This document shows positions 1 to 7,753 of a stretch of 64,000 nucleotides of DNA, piece after piece. Numbering within the stretch: the first letter of the stretch is position 1; each line of letters opens with the position of its first letter. The position numbers were made by a program, and so were the translations under genes. The stretch comes from Clostridium swellfunianum (GTDB taxonomy: Bacteria; Bacillota; Clostridia; Clostridiales; Clostridiaceae). The notes under the pieces were generated by a model. It worked only from the letters and a program-made list of their open reading frames with translations. It had not been told where the DNA came from and ran no database searches. Where the stretch lies: the NCBI RefSeq assembly GCF_023656515.1, contig NZ_JAMOFV010000006.1:4357735-4421734 (forward strand), in the 5' to 3' direction.

Positions 1-731
1 TCCAAGCTTCCTGTTTTTAAAGTATTCATAAGGAAATTATACCCTTGGCCATCTGTACGAGGCAGTATTTCCATAAACTTATCATCTTTGAGTATTGCAC
101 CGCCATCTATCTCAACTCTCTCCTCCGGTACATTTTTCTTTATACCTATTAAAGTTATTACTTCAGTTTTACTCCCTATTAATCTTCTATTCAAATACTC
201 ATTTAACGCCAACCTAACTGCTCTTGTTGATGCTCCCTCATTATCAATTAACTCCTTAACAATTATCCCAAGATACTCCTGGCCAGCTATTTTAAGCTTC
301 ATTAAATCCTCTGGATTGTCATTGGTAATTGCAATATACGGTCTTATTATGAACTCTTGATGCCTATCAAATATATCCAGCCAATTATCGATTCCAACCT
401 TAGCAGCTCTGCAAGTAAAAATAACGGCCTTATGCTGAGTATAATTCAGCTTATAGCTTGTAGAAAGGTGTATATCTCTCAACGCTTCGTAGGTTGTTTT
501 TCCGGTCCCTTTCAAAAACACTCTTTGCCCTCTTTCAGAACCAGAAGAGGAACTTCTAAATGGTTTGAAGGCTTCTACATACAAAATAGGTCTATTGTCT
601 TTATCAATATCAACAATTACTGAGGTAATGAAAAGAAGCTTATTTATATCTCTGTAGCTAAAGCAGCCGCTAAAGGATATAAGATTACAGAACAATATTA
701 TTGAACTAATTATTCTTTTCGTCTTTTTCAC
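1..731 (-). CDS. gerKC: Ger(x)C-family spore germination lipoprotein, partial (C-terminus beyond window)
   Basis: Outer lipoprotein subunit of a GerA-type germinant receptor in the spore inner membrane. The minus-strand frame is open from a GTG at 731 to the window edge, about 243 codons. The GTG is preceded by AAGGAGG six bases upstream, which fixes the start inside the last codons of gerKA (26 bp overlap, translational coupling). The N-terminus is a hydrophobic signal with a lipobox-like Ser-Gly-Cys followed by Phe-Ser-Tyr-Arg-Asp-Ile-Asn-Lys, typical of Ger(x)C proteins. The rest fits the family N-domain, including a run of acidic and hydrophobic segments ending around Ile-Asp-Gly-Gly-Ala. 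Plus-strand open frames over this stretch are shadows. The family assignment is firm; the symbol follows the gerKA-gerKC/gerKB layout. Confidence 0.88.
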   Translation of the reverse strand, partial: MKKTKRIISSIILFCNLISFSGCFSYRDINKLLFITSVIVDIDKDNRPILYVEAFKPFRSSSSGSERGQRVFLKGTGKTTYEALRDIHLSTSYKLNYTQHKAVIFTCRAAKVGIDNWLDIFDRHQEFIIRPYIAITNDNPEDLMKLKIAGQEYLGIIVKELIDNEGASTRAVRLALNEYLNRRLIGSKTEVITLIGIKKNVPEERVEIDGGAILKDDKFMEILPRTDGQGYNFLMNTLKTGSL

Positions 732-2148
732 CCTTATCCTCCTTATCACCTTCATCAAAAATATTATTAGTTAAGTTTCTAAGGTAATCTGTAGTAATAA
801 TATCTCTATGCTTATAGCTTCTAAGAGTTCCTAAAGGAAACAGATATGGATATCCGCAGCTGTTTAAACCTGCAATATGAGATACAAAGATACAAAAGCC
901 TATATAAAAACCTGGCAAGCCTAAAACACTTGAAAACAGAATAGTAACTAAATTCCAAGTAGCTATAGCGTAGTAGATTTTAGGTACCAAAAAGGAGCAT
1001 ATCGAGCTTATGGCAACTACTATTAGCGTTGTCTGGGAGGCTAATCCTGAACCTACTGTTGCATCTCCTAAAATTAATGCTCCTACTATACTCATTGTCT
1101 GACCTATGGGCTGAGGAAGCCTTATTCCTGCCTCTCTAGAAAGCTGAAAGAAAAAATTCATTAGAAGAACTTCTATGATAGTAGGAAATGGAACTCCAGC
1201 TCTTGAAATGGCCAGTCTAAAGGTAAACATATACGGGATTAGAGAAAAGTGATGAGTAACTATGGCTATGTAAAAACCCGTAAGCAATGTAGCTAATATG
1301 AAGGCAACCCATCTTAACATTCTAGCACCATTAGCAAAATAGATATTTGAATAGTAATCATCACCTGTATGAAAATTTTCAAAAAAGAAATACGGTGCTG
1401 TAGCTACAAAAGGTGTACCATCCACAAATATAGCTACCCTTCCCTCGCAAAGCCTTGAAGCTATAACATCTGGCTTTTCAGTATAGCCAATGGTGTCAAA
1501 GGCAGTATGCTTGCATTTAAGCTTTTCTTCGATATAATTAATGCTCAAAATAGCTCCAGTCTCTATGCTTTTGAGCTGTTTTCTTATATATTCCACTAGT
1601 TTTTCTGGAGCAGAACCTTTAATATATGATAGTACCACAGTAGTATGAGTTTTTTCCCCCATCATCATGCTTTCGAACTTTAGGTTAGGGTCTTTTATTC
1701 TTCTTCTAATAAGAGATATATTATCAGCCAAAACCTCGTTAAATCCTTCCCTTGGTCCTTTAATCTGAGCTTCTGTTATAGGCGTTTGAATAGACCTTTT
1801 ACTAAACCCCTTAGAATCACAGTAGATTACTTCCTTGATAAAACTAAATACTATTATAGCGTCTCCTGAAAGTAAATGTGTAAGAAGGTCATCTTTCGTC
1901 TTAAGCACCCCCATGGAACCTGCTGAAATGATGCCTTTCTTAATATCTATCAGGCTTCCAATTTCTTGTCTTGAGTTTGACAGAGGTGCTATTATAAATT
2001 CGCTAATATATTTTGAATCGCACATATTGTCTATAAATATAACAGTAATCATGCCTTTATCTGTAATTATCTCTCTATATTTAACATCAAAACTATCTAC
2101 AAAGGTGTCTTTAATATATTGGATTATTCCTTCATTCATATATTTCAC
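706..2148 (-). CDS. gerKA: GerA-family spore germination protein (receptor A subunit)
   Basis: A subunit of a nutrient germinant receptor in the spore inner membrane. At 480 residues it has the normal GerA length: a soluble N-terminal part (about 1-285) with the conserved stretch around Arg-Glu-Gly-Phe-Asn-Glu (residues ~135-140), then a membrane domain (about 290-440) containing the Pro-Phe-Pro-Thr-Ile-Glu-Val-Leu-Leu-Met motif and several helices, and a charged tail rich in Asp, Glu and Lys. The ATG at 2148 follows a GGAGAGG site. gerKC overlaps its 3' end and gerKB is divergent, the arrangement known for gerK in Clostridium perfringens. Expression in the forespore is expected from family knowledge; I did not identify a sigma-G promoter with confidence. 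Confidence 0.93.
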   Translation of the reverse strand: MKYMNEGIIQYIKDTFVDSFDVKYREIITDKGMITVIFIDNMCDSKYISEFIIAPLSNSRQEIGSLIDIKKGIISAGSMGVLKTKDDLLTHLLSGDAIIVFSFIKEVIYCDSKGFSKRSIQTPITEAQIKGPREGFNEVLADNISLIRRRIKDPNLKFESMMMGEKTHTTVVLSYIKGSAPEKLVEYIRKQLKSIETGAILSINYIEEKLKCKHTAFDTIGYTEKPDVIASRLCEGRVAIFVDGTPFVATAPYFFFENFHTGDDYYSNIYFANGARMLRWVAFILATLLTGFYIAIVTHHFSLIPYMFTFRLAISRAGVPFPTIIEVLLMNFFFQLSREAGIRLPQPIGQTMSIVGALILGDATVGSGLASQTTLIVVAISSICSFLVPKIYYAIATWNLVTILFSSVLGLPGFYIGFCIFVSHIAGLNSCGYPYLFPLGTLRSYKHRDIITTDYLRNLTNNIFDEGDKEDKGEKDEKNN

Positions 2149-2188
2149 CTCTCCAGTTTTATTGTTTGTAGCATTCTAGGTTAATATT

Positions 2189-2217
2189 CGCATTTATGGT
2201 CAAGAATAGAAAATGCG
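2189..2217 (+). repeat. Stem-loop in the gerKB leader
   Basis: The arms CGCATTT and AAATGCG are separated by 15 nt and sit directly before the AAAGGAGAG site of gerKB, in the divergent gerKA/gerKB intergenic region. It may modulate gerKB translation. It resembles, but does not match, the 23-nt hairpin modules found elsewhere in the window. Confidence 0.4.
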
Positions 2218-2233
2218 AAAGGAGAGATGACTT

Positions 2234-3310
2234 GTGGATAAGTTCAATTCAAGACATATAATATTTTTAATTCTAGGCACAGGAATAGTATCATTAAAGA
2301 CTTATCCTACTATTTTCACTAAGGTTGGCGGGAGGGATAGCTGGGTTGCCGTAATAGTTTCTTCGATTTTAATAATTATCTACTTTTTATATATCATAAA
2401 TGTATGCCGCAAGACTAAAACCTACAGTCTTTATGAAATCTTCAAGGGTGCTTACGGGAAAATTATAGGCACAGTCTTCATGATTGTTTATATGCTCATG
2501 TTGTTTCTTACTTTAATAGAAAGCTCTGCAGTTGAGGCAAACTCTATGCATACAAACATGCTTTTAAGCACGCCTCAGTGGTTTTTTCTTATATTTTTTA
2601 TAATCCCCGCAATTTATACTGTTAAGAAAGGAAAGGTTGCAATTATAACTGTTACTATAATAGGAATAGTACTTATAATGATAGCTGGAATCAACTTAGC
2701 TATACTTACAGCAAAGTACAAAAAATTTCAATATTTATTTCCAATTTTTAAAGATGGTATTACTATAAATTTTTTAATTACCATATTAAAAACCTTTGGA
2801 CTTTATGGAAGTATTTCAGTAGTGCTGCCCTATTTGTGTGAAATTAAAGATACAAAAAATATCATTAAAGACAGCTTAATCGGATTATTTATATTAATAC
2901 AAATGCAAATTGTTTCAGTTACAGGTGTTATCATGACCTTTGGAATTAACAGAGGAAATCTAATTTCTTATCCAAAGCTTATTCAAACTCAAAGAGTAAG
3001 TCTTTTCGATTTTCTTGAAATGGGAGAGCTGTTTGTTATGCTTCAGATTGTAGGAGGCTGGTTTATAAAATATGTACTCACATTTTTTGCTCTGACTAAA
3101 CTTTTAAAGGATCTGAACATAAATAATAAGTATATTCACTATGTAATTAGCACCATTGTATTCTTGTTTGCTTTCTTCGCAGCTAATAATTTATTTACTT
3201 TATTTAAGCTTCTAGACTACTATACATACATATCTTTTGTAGGATTTATCATTATTCCCTTAATTACTTTTATTATGTATTCTATAAGAAAAAATGGTAA
3301 AAATCTTTGA
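2234..3310 (+). CDS. gerKB: GerAB/ArcD/ProY-family germination permease (receptor B subunit)
   Basis: Integral membrane B subunit of the germinant receptor, homologous to amino-acid permeases of the APC superfamily and thought to bind the germinant. 358 residues with about ten hydrophobic helices. The GTG start at 2234 follows AAAGGAGAG; an ATG at 2227 leads only to a four-codon frame. N-terminal Ile-Leu-Gly-Thr-Gly-Ile plus the TM1 unwound-helix pattern and the Gly-Gly-Arg-Asp-Ser-Trp segment fit the GerAB family. It is monocistronic and divergent from gerKA-gerKC, separated by 85 bp. Length and residue pattern are normal, so it should be functional. Confidence 0.92.
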   Translation: MDKFNSRHIIFLILGTGIVSLKTYPTIFTKVGGRDSWVAVIVSSILIIIYFLYIINVCRKTKTYSLYEIFKGAYGKIIGTVFMIVYMLMLFLTLIESSAVEANSMHTNMLLSTPQWFFLIFFIIPAIYTVKKGKVAIITVTIIGIVLIMIAGINLAILTAKYKKFQYLFPIFKDGITINFLITILKTFGLYGSISVVLPYLCEIKDTKNIIKDSLIGLFILIQMQIVSVTGVIMTFGINRGNLISYPKLIQTQRVSLFDFLEMGELFVMLQIVGGWFIKYVLTFFALTKLLKDLNINNKYIHYVISTIVFLFAFFAANNLFTLFKLLDYYTYISFVGFIIIPLITFIMYSIRKNGKNL

Positions 3311-3329
3311 TAAATTCGGCAAAATCATA

Positions 3330-3357
3330 TTGTATTTTATAAGCTATATGCTATAAT
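3330..3357 (+). promoter_or_regulatory. Candidate sigma-A promoter of the zinc-ribbon gene
   Basis: TTGTAT at 3330-3335 and TATAAT at 3352-3357 with a 16-bp spacer. It would start transcription near 3364, leaving a leader of about 120 nt before the ATG at 3486. The leader holds small inverted repeats (GAGCAATTGCTC, and CCCCTTT facing AAAAGGG). Confidence 0.55.
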
Positions 3358-3485
3358 AATTATTGAGCAATTGCTCTAATTATTTTTCGGGTCTATTTTT
3401 CAAGGTACTTTTAACCCCTTTAATCAGAAAAGGGAGCATGGTCCAAGAACAAATTAGTCCCTATGATTAAAGGAGGATTTACAAA

Positions 3486-3656
3486 ATGGCAGATAAGAAC
3501 ATTACTTGCAAAGACTGCGGAAAAGAATTCGTATTTACAGAAGGTGAGCAAGCTTTCTACAAAGAAAAAGGATTTGAAAATGATCCAGTAAGATGCCCAG
3601 AGTGCAGAAAAGCTAGAAAAGCTGAAAAGAACTCTCAAAGAGAAAGAAGATTCTAA
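3486..3656 (+). CDS. Small zinc-ribbon protein (56 aa)
   Basis: A 56-residue protein starting with Met-Ala-Asp-Lys and carrying two CxxC knuckles (Cys8/Cys11 and Cys37/Cys40) around a Phe-Thr-Glu-Gly-Glu-Gln segment, followed by a basic tail ending Arg-Glu-Arg-Arg-Phe. This is the pattern of the probable zinc-binding domain family (zf-trcl type), common as free-standing proteins in clostridia. ATG at 3486 follows an AAAGGAGG site. It has its own promoter, a long structured leader and a strong terminator, so it is probably an abundant monocistronic transcript. The function is not established. The basic tail suggests RNA or ribosome contact, but that is inference. The opposite-strand frame here is a shadow. 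Confidence 0.85.
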   Translation: MADKNITCKDCGKEFVFTEGEQAFYKEKGFENDPVRCPECRKARKAEKNSQRERRF

Positions 3657-3666
3657 TTTAACTATA

Positions 3667-3700
3667 AAGAGAGGTTAAAACCTCTCTTTTTTATTTTTTG
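3667..3700 (+). terminator. Rho-independent terminator of the zinc-ribbon gene
   Basis: Stem AAGAGAGG / CCTCTCTT with loop TTAAAA, followed by a T-rich run. Confidence 0.9.
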
Positions 3701-3736
3701 ATAAAAACAAAATAGCACCGAAGCTTGCTTCGATGC
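3700..3736 (-). terminator. Terminator of the ECF S-component gene
   Basis: On the minus strand, GCATCGAAGC pairs with GCTTCGGTGC (one G-U) and is followed by TATTTTGTTTTT. It faces the preceding terminator, as expected between convergent genes. Confidence 0.8.
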
Positions 3737-3744
3737 CATCATTT

Positions 3745-4308
3745 TTATAATAGGTTTTTGATTCCTGCCTTCTTCAGTGCTCCAAGAAGTGGAACTGCAA
3801 TTAATATTCCTATTACCACTTGAGCTATATTTGTTGGAATATCCTTTGCTGAAAGTATTAGTGCTTGAGTAAAGGGCTGCTTATCAGCTTGAAGTAAGGA
3901 TAAGATTATAGCTCCTCCTAAGTAGTAAGCTACTATCATAAATATTCCTGCTGTAATAAAAGCTAGAATATTATTGCCAACTTTTTCGCCTTCCAAGCCT
4001 GACTTATAAGCTAGAATTGCTGCTATATATGCCATTACACCTTTTATTATAAAGGTAAATGGAGCCCAAGTCATATATCCGTGAGCCAAGTCAAATAATG
4101 CCATTCCTATAGCTGATGCAATTGCAGCTTTTTTCTTGCCTAAAAGTATTGCTGATAAGAACACCATGCTGTCTCCTGCATGCATTACTCCCATAAAGGT
4201 TTGAAAATGAATCATGGATGTTGCTATGAATACAATAGCAGCCATTAATCCAACTTGGACTATTTCTAGTACTGAATTATTCCTTAATGCCTTTTCTTTT
4301 CTTTCCAA
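3745..4308 (-). CDS. ECF-type transporter S component
   Basis: Substrate-specific membrane subunit of an energy-coupling-factor vitamin or cofactor importer, which would pair with a shared EcfA/A'/T module encoded elsewhere. 187 residues and about six hydrophobic helices. Diagnostic are the helix-1 region with the Gly-Leu-Met-Ala-Ala motif, the Gly-Asp-Ser segment, and the Leu-Leu-Gly-Lys-Lys-Lys-Ala loop leading into Gly-Met-Ala-Leu-Phe-Asp-Leu. It starts at a TTG with AGGAGGG nine bases upstream. A TATAAT (minus strand of 4394-4399) lies in the leader, and I could not recognise a riboswitch there, so the substrate cannot be inferred from regulation. It looks like the DUF1393/riboflavin-type S-component group; a vitamin such as a thiamine or pyridoxine precursor is possible. 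Confidence 0.8.
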   Translation of the reverse strand: MERKEKALRNNSVLEIVQVGLMAAIVFIATSMIHFQTFMGVMHAGDSMVFLSAILLGKKKAAIASAIGMALFDLAHGYMTWAPFTFIIKGVMAYIAAILAYKSGLEGEKVGNNILAFITAGIFMIVAYYLGGAIILSLLQADKQPFTQALILSAKDIPTNIAQVVIGILIAVPLLGALKKAGIKNLL

Positions 4309-4531
4309 CTTAAGAACCCTCCTACTTACTTAGCAATGTGTTTAATTGGTTTATATAATTTCTTTAATTCAGCGCGCTTAATTCTCTAATACCATTATAT
4401 GTTCAAAACAAGATTTTTTAAAGTGTATGGGTTCAATTATAGTAATAATAATAACTAATACTGTAAATACTAAATGCACATACAAAAATATACACTAAAC
4501 CTAGCTAAAAGAAATATAGGAGGGTTTTGTT

Positions 4532-4687
4532 ATGACTATTTTACGTTGGATAGGCGGTCTTGTGGTTTTATTCTGGCTAATAGGTCTTATATTCAGAATC
4601 GGCGGCGGTCTAATCAATCTTCTGCTTATAGTGGCTGCAGTTGTATTTATAGTTGATGCGCTTTTTGGGCGAAGAAAAACCATGTAG
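4532..4687 (+). CDS. Lmo0937-family small membrane protein (51 aa)
   Basis: A 51-residue hydrophobic protein that starts Met-Thr-Ile-Leu-Arg-Trp-Ile-Gly-Gly, contains two membrane-spanning stretches joined by an Arg-Ile-Gly-Gly-Gly turn, and ends with Phe-Gly-Arg-Arg-Lys-Thr-Met. This matches the Lmo0937/DUF5670-type family, whose members are mostly stress or sporulation associated and have no defined biochemical role. ATG at 4532 follows TAGGAGGG with good spacing. Alternative frames over this stretch on both strands are shadows. A strong hairpin follows immediately. Confidence 0.82.
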   Translation: MTILRWIGGLVVLFWLIGLIFRIGGGLINLLLIVAAVVFIVDALFGRRKTM

Positions 4688-4688
4688 C

Positions 4689-4733
4689 ATTTAAATATCC
4701 AAGTTCATAAAACTGAGCTTGGATATTTAAATT
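4689..4733 (+). terminator. Hairpin after the small membrane protein gene
   Basis: A perfect 15-bp stem, ATTTAAATATCCAAG facing CTTGGATATTTAAAT, with a 14-nt loop. The T-tract is weak, so it may act as a terminator or an mRNA 3' stabiliser. Confidence 0.65.
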
Positions 4734-4740
4734 TGAAAGT

Positions 4741-4763
4741 CATAAGCACCGATAATGCTTATG
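4741..4763 (+). repeat. 23-nt hairpin module before the FAD oxidoreductase gene (module G)
   Basis: CATAAGCA pairs with TGCTTATG around the central CCGATAA. The downstream TGCATCAGAACAATAAAT leads to the GGGGG SD of the next gene. Same architecture as the minus-strand modules near 10.87, 18.3, 44.1, 47.4 and 51.2 kb. This is the only plus-strand copy. Confidence 0.75.
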
Positions 4764-4793
4764 TGCATCAGAACAATAAATGGGGGCTTAAAA

Positions 4794-5978
4794 ATGAAGG
4801 CTGCAAAAGATAAAACCTTTTGGAATCATATAAGCAGAAATTATAAGGCTTATCCTAAATTATCTTCGAATATAAGCTGTGATGTAGTTATTGTAGGTGG
4901 AGGTATTTCCGGCTGTCTTACCAACTATTATCTATCTCAATATAATATCGATACAGTTGTTATTGAAAAAGAAAGTATAGCTCAAGGCAGCACTTTATTA
5001 AGCTCCGGCATACTCAAATGCGAATTAAGCAAAGAACTTTCAGAACTCTCAAAGCTTATTACAAAAGAGCACGCTGTAAGGGCTTATAAGCTGTGTCAGA
5101 AATCTATAGATGATGTAGAAAGTATTTTATGGAATATATCTAAATCTTGTGATTTTAAGCGAATAGATAATCTTTATATTAATAGACTTAAGGATACAGA
5201 TTTGAAAAAAGAGTTCAATCTTAGAGCTTCAGAAGGGTTTGCTGTGGATTATATGGATAAAGAGCTTGTTCAAAGCAATTTCGCTTGTTTAGATAGTGAC
5301 GGAATTTATTCCAAAAGCTTTGCTGTAATAGACCCTTTAAAATTTTGCCACGCATTGATAAAAGCCTCAGCTTCTAAAAATGCTAGAGTATATGAAAATA
5401 CATCCCTTACAAGCCTTGATTTTGCACAAAATAAAATACGAGTAAACACTCAAGAATACAGCATTACCTGCAAAAAAGTTGTTTTTACAGCCGGTTCACA
5501 GGCTCTTAAGTTAATAACTGATAATATAGTAAGATTTATTCCCTCTTACACCCTAGTAACAAATGAGCTTAAAGACTTAAACTGGTGGTATAAGAAATGT
5601 TTAATACATGAGGTCGATGAAAATATCTATAACATACGACCTATTAATAACAATAGGATTTTAATTCAGATGCATACACCAGAAGAAAGCACAGTTGACG
5701 ATATAAGTAAAAAACTCGATATTATGCTTAACAAAATAAGAACTTTACTTCCCGAGAATAAAGGTCTTAAAGCAGATTACTTTTGGAAATGCTCTTATGC
5801 TGAAACAAAGGATGGTCTTCCATACATAGGAGAGCACTCGGACTTTCCAAACTGCTACTTTAATTTAGGTCTTGGAGGCAGCGGAGACACTCTATCCGCT
5901 GCAGGAGCTCAGATAATTAAGGATTTAATATTGTACAATAGCAGCCCGGATTCCAAAATCTTCAACTTTAAACGATAA
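4794..5978 (+). CDS. FAD-dependent oxidoreductase (DAO family)
   Basis: Flavoprotein of the D-amino-acid-oxidase/glycine-oxidase superfamily, expected in the cytoplasm and oxidising an amine or imino acid. The dinucleotide-binding Val-Val-Ile-Val-Gly-Gly-Gly-Ile-Ser-Gly lies near residues 35-45, a second FAD segment (Val-Val-Phe-Thr-Ala-Gly-Ser) near 235, and the C-terminal Gly-Leu-Gly-Gly-Ser-Gly-Asp-Thr closes the FAD site. I prefer ATG 4794 (394 aa, Met-Lys-Ala-Ala-Lys) because GGGGG lies at the right distance; the longer frame from 4755 adds a segment with no SD and runs through the hairpin leader. The gene stands alone between a hairpin and a terminator. The substrate cannot be told from sequence. 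Confidence 0.8.
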   Translation: MKAAKDKTFWNHISRNYKAYPKLSSNISCDVVIVGGGISGCLTNYYLSQYNIDTVVIEKESIAQGSTLLSSGILKCELSKELSELSKLITKEHAVRAYKLCQKSIDDVESILWNISKSCDFKRIDNLYINRLKDTDLKKEFNLRASEGFAVDYMDKELVQSNFACLDSDGIYSKSFAVIDPLKFCHALIKASASKNARVYENTSLTSLDFAQNKIRVNTQEYSITCKKVVFTAGSQALKLITDNIVRFIPSYTLVTNELKDLNWWYKKCLIHEVDENIYNIRPINNNRILIQMHTPEESTVDDISKKLDIMLNKIRTLLPENKGLKADYFWKCSYAETKDGLPYIGEHSDFPNCYFNLGLGGSGDTLSAAGAQIIKDLILYNSSPDSKIFNFKR

Positions 5979-6011
5979 AAGCGATGAAAGCCTTGTGCTT
6001 TCATCGCTTTT
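5977..6011 (+). terminator. Terminator of the FAD oxidoreductase gene
   Basis: AAAAGCGATGAAAG / CTTTCATCGCTTTT with a 7-nt loop, ending in T-rich sequence. It is symmetric, so it can serve both strands. Confidence 0.9.
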
Positions 6012-6012
6012 A

Positions 6013-6080
6013 TATCTTCTTATCTTCTTATCTTCTTATCTTCTTATCTTCTTATATTTATATATTTATATATTTATATA
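6013..6080. repeat. Octamer tandem repeat
   Basis: Five perfect copies of TATCTTCT (6013-6052) followed in phase by three copies of TATATTTA (6053-6076) and a partial. It lies between the terminator and the prfC stop, so it is non-coding. The shared 8-bp period suggests one array diverging or expanding by slippage. Confidence 0.92.
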
Positions 6081-6089
6081 AATATGTTG

Positions 6090-7685
6090 CTACTCGTTAT
6101 TTTTAGCAATATCTGAAAGTACTAAACCTTTGTTGTGTTCAAGGGCCCAGCTTATTGCCCAATCGCTTTGGAACAATAACAGGTTTCTGTCTCTAAAATC
6201 TTTTACTCTCTTAGTATCACTTGTTAAATTAAGCTTCTCTACATCTATTTCAGTATTCTCAATCCACCTGATATACTTAAACGAAAGTCTATCCATCTTA
6301 ATGTCAACACCATATTCATGCTTTAGGCGATATTCAAGCACCTCAAATTGAAGTACACCAACAACACCAACAATTATTTCTTCCATTCCAACATAGAGCT
6401 CTTTATAAACTTGTATAGCACCTTCTTGAGCAATTTGGGATATACCTTTTATAAACTGTTTTCTCTTCATGGTATCAACAGTTCTTACTCTAGCAAAATA
6501 TTCAGGTGCAAAGGTTGGAATACCCTCAAATTTATATTTTTTAGGACTTTCGCATAAAGTGTCCCCAATACTGAATATACCTGGGTCAAATACACCAATT
6601 ATATCACCTGCAAAAGCTTCTTCGATAATTTCTCTATCCTGAGCTAGGAATTGCTGAGGCTGAGTAAGCTTAACTTTGTTCCCTGCCTGAACGTGATGAA
6701 CTTCCATACCTTTTCTAAATTGTCCTGAGCAAATTCTCATAAAGGCAATTCTATCCCTATGCGCTGGATTCATGTTAGCTTGAATCTTGAACACAAAAGC
6801 AGAAAACTCAGGATTAACAACACTAATCTCACCTTGATCTGATTGCCTTGGCAGCGGTGAAGGAGTTAAATCTAAAAAGTATTGTAAGAATGGCTCGACA
6901 CCAAAGTTTGTAAGAGCACTTCCGAAAAATACTGGAGTTAATTCTCCTTTCCTTACTTTCTCTGCATCAAATTCATCGCCTGCTATATCCAAAAGTTCTA
7001 TATCTTCTATAAGTTTTTTATGAAGGTTTTCTCCAAGTAAATCATTAAAGACTTTGTCTTCAATACTTCCTTCTACTGACTCAACCTGTGTTTGACCGTG
7101 ATTTCCACCATCAAAGGCCTGAATTACATTTTTCTTTCTATCATAAACTCCCTTGAAGTCAGCGCCTGTTCCTATTGGCCAGTTAATTGGATAAGATTTT
7201 ATTCCAAGTTCATTTTCTATATCCTCCATAAGCTCGAAAGGATCTCGTGTTTCTCTATCCATCTTATTTATAAAGGTGAAGATAGGAATTCCTCTAAGAG
7301 AACATACATGGAACAATTTTTTTGTCTGCTCCTCAACACCCTTGGCTCCGTCAATAACCATTACCGCACTGTCTGCAGCCATTAGTGTTCTGTAAGTATC
7401 CTCACTAAAGTCCTGGTGACCAGGAGTATCCAAAATATTTATGCAGTATCCCTCATAGTTAAACTGCATTACAGATGAAGTTACAGAAATACCTCTCTGC
7501 TTTTCTATTTCCATCCAGTCTGAAACTGCATGCTTTGACGCCTTTCTAGCTTTAACAGAACCTGCAAGTCTTATAGCACCCCCGTATAGTAAAAGCTTTT
7601 CTGTTAGTGTAGTTTTACCTGCGTCTGGGTGTGATATTATAGCGAAGGTTCTTCTTCTTTCTATCTCATTAATTAATTCTGACAC
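6090..7685 (-). CDS. prfC: Peptide chain release factor 3
   Basis: Translational GTPase that ejects RF1/RF2 from the ribosome after peptide release. 531 residues, full length. G1 is Ser-His-Pro-Asp-Ala-Gly-Lys-Thr-Thr (about 18-26), the switch region has Gln-Arg-Gly-Ile-Ser-Val-Thr, G3 is Asp-Thr-Pro-Gly-His, and G4 is Asn-Lys-Met-Asp-Arg. The Arg-Lys-Ala-Ser-Lys-His-Ala-Val-Ser-Asp-Trp insert after G1 separates RF3 from EF-G and TetM-type proteins. The GTG start at 7685 follows GGAGAGAG. Single gene; the next gene upstream on the same strand starts 650 bp away and ends 69 bp before it. Confidence 0.96.
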   Translation of the reverse strand: MSELINEIERRRTFAIISHPDAGKTTLTEKLLLYGGAIRLAGSVKARKASKHAVSDWMEIEKQRGISVTSSVMQFNYEGYCINILDTPGHQDFSEDTYRTLMAADSAVMVIDGAKGVEEQTKKLFHVCSLRGIPIFTFINKMDRETRDPFELMEDIENELGIKSYPINWPIGTGADFKGVYDRKKNVIQAFDGGNHGQTQVESVEGSIEDKVFNDLLGENLHKKLIEDIELLDIAGDEFDAEKVRKGELTPVFFGSALTNFGVEPFLQYFLDLTPSPLPRQSDQGEISVVNPEFSAFVFKIQANMNPAHRDRIAFMRICSGQFRKGMEVHHVQAGNKVKLTQPQQFLAQDREIIEEAFAGDIIGVFDPGIFSIGDTLCESPKKYKFEGIPTFAPEYFARVRTVDTMKRKQFIKGISQIAQEGAIQVYKELYVGMEEIIVGVVGVLQFEVLEYRLKHEYGVDIKMDRLSFKYIRWIENTEIDVEKLNLTSDTKRVKDFRDRNLLLFQSDWAISWALEHNKGLVLSDIAKNNE

Positions 7686-7753
7686 TAGCTCTCTCTCCTT
7701 TTCTATAGTATTACTTATCTATATTGAAAGGCCTGCTAAATATAGCAGACCTA

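Noticed and set aside
3420-3638. 72-residue minus-strand frame over the zinc-ribbon gene
   Set aside because: Shadow of the zinc-ribbon gene and its leader; no SD.
4474-4683. 60-residue frames overlapping the small membrane protein gene
   Set aside because: They are shadows of the 51-residue membrane protein, which has the SD and a family match.
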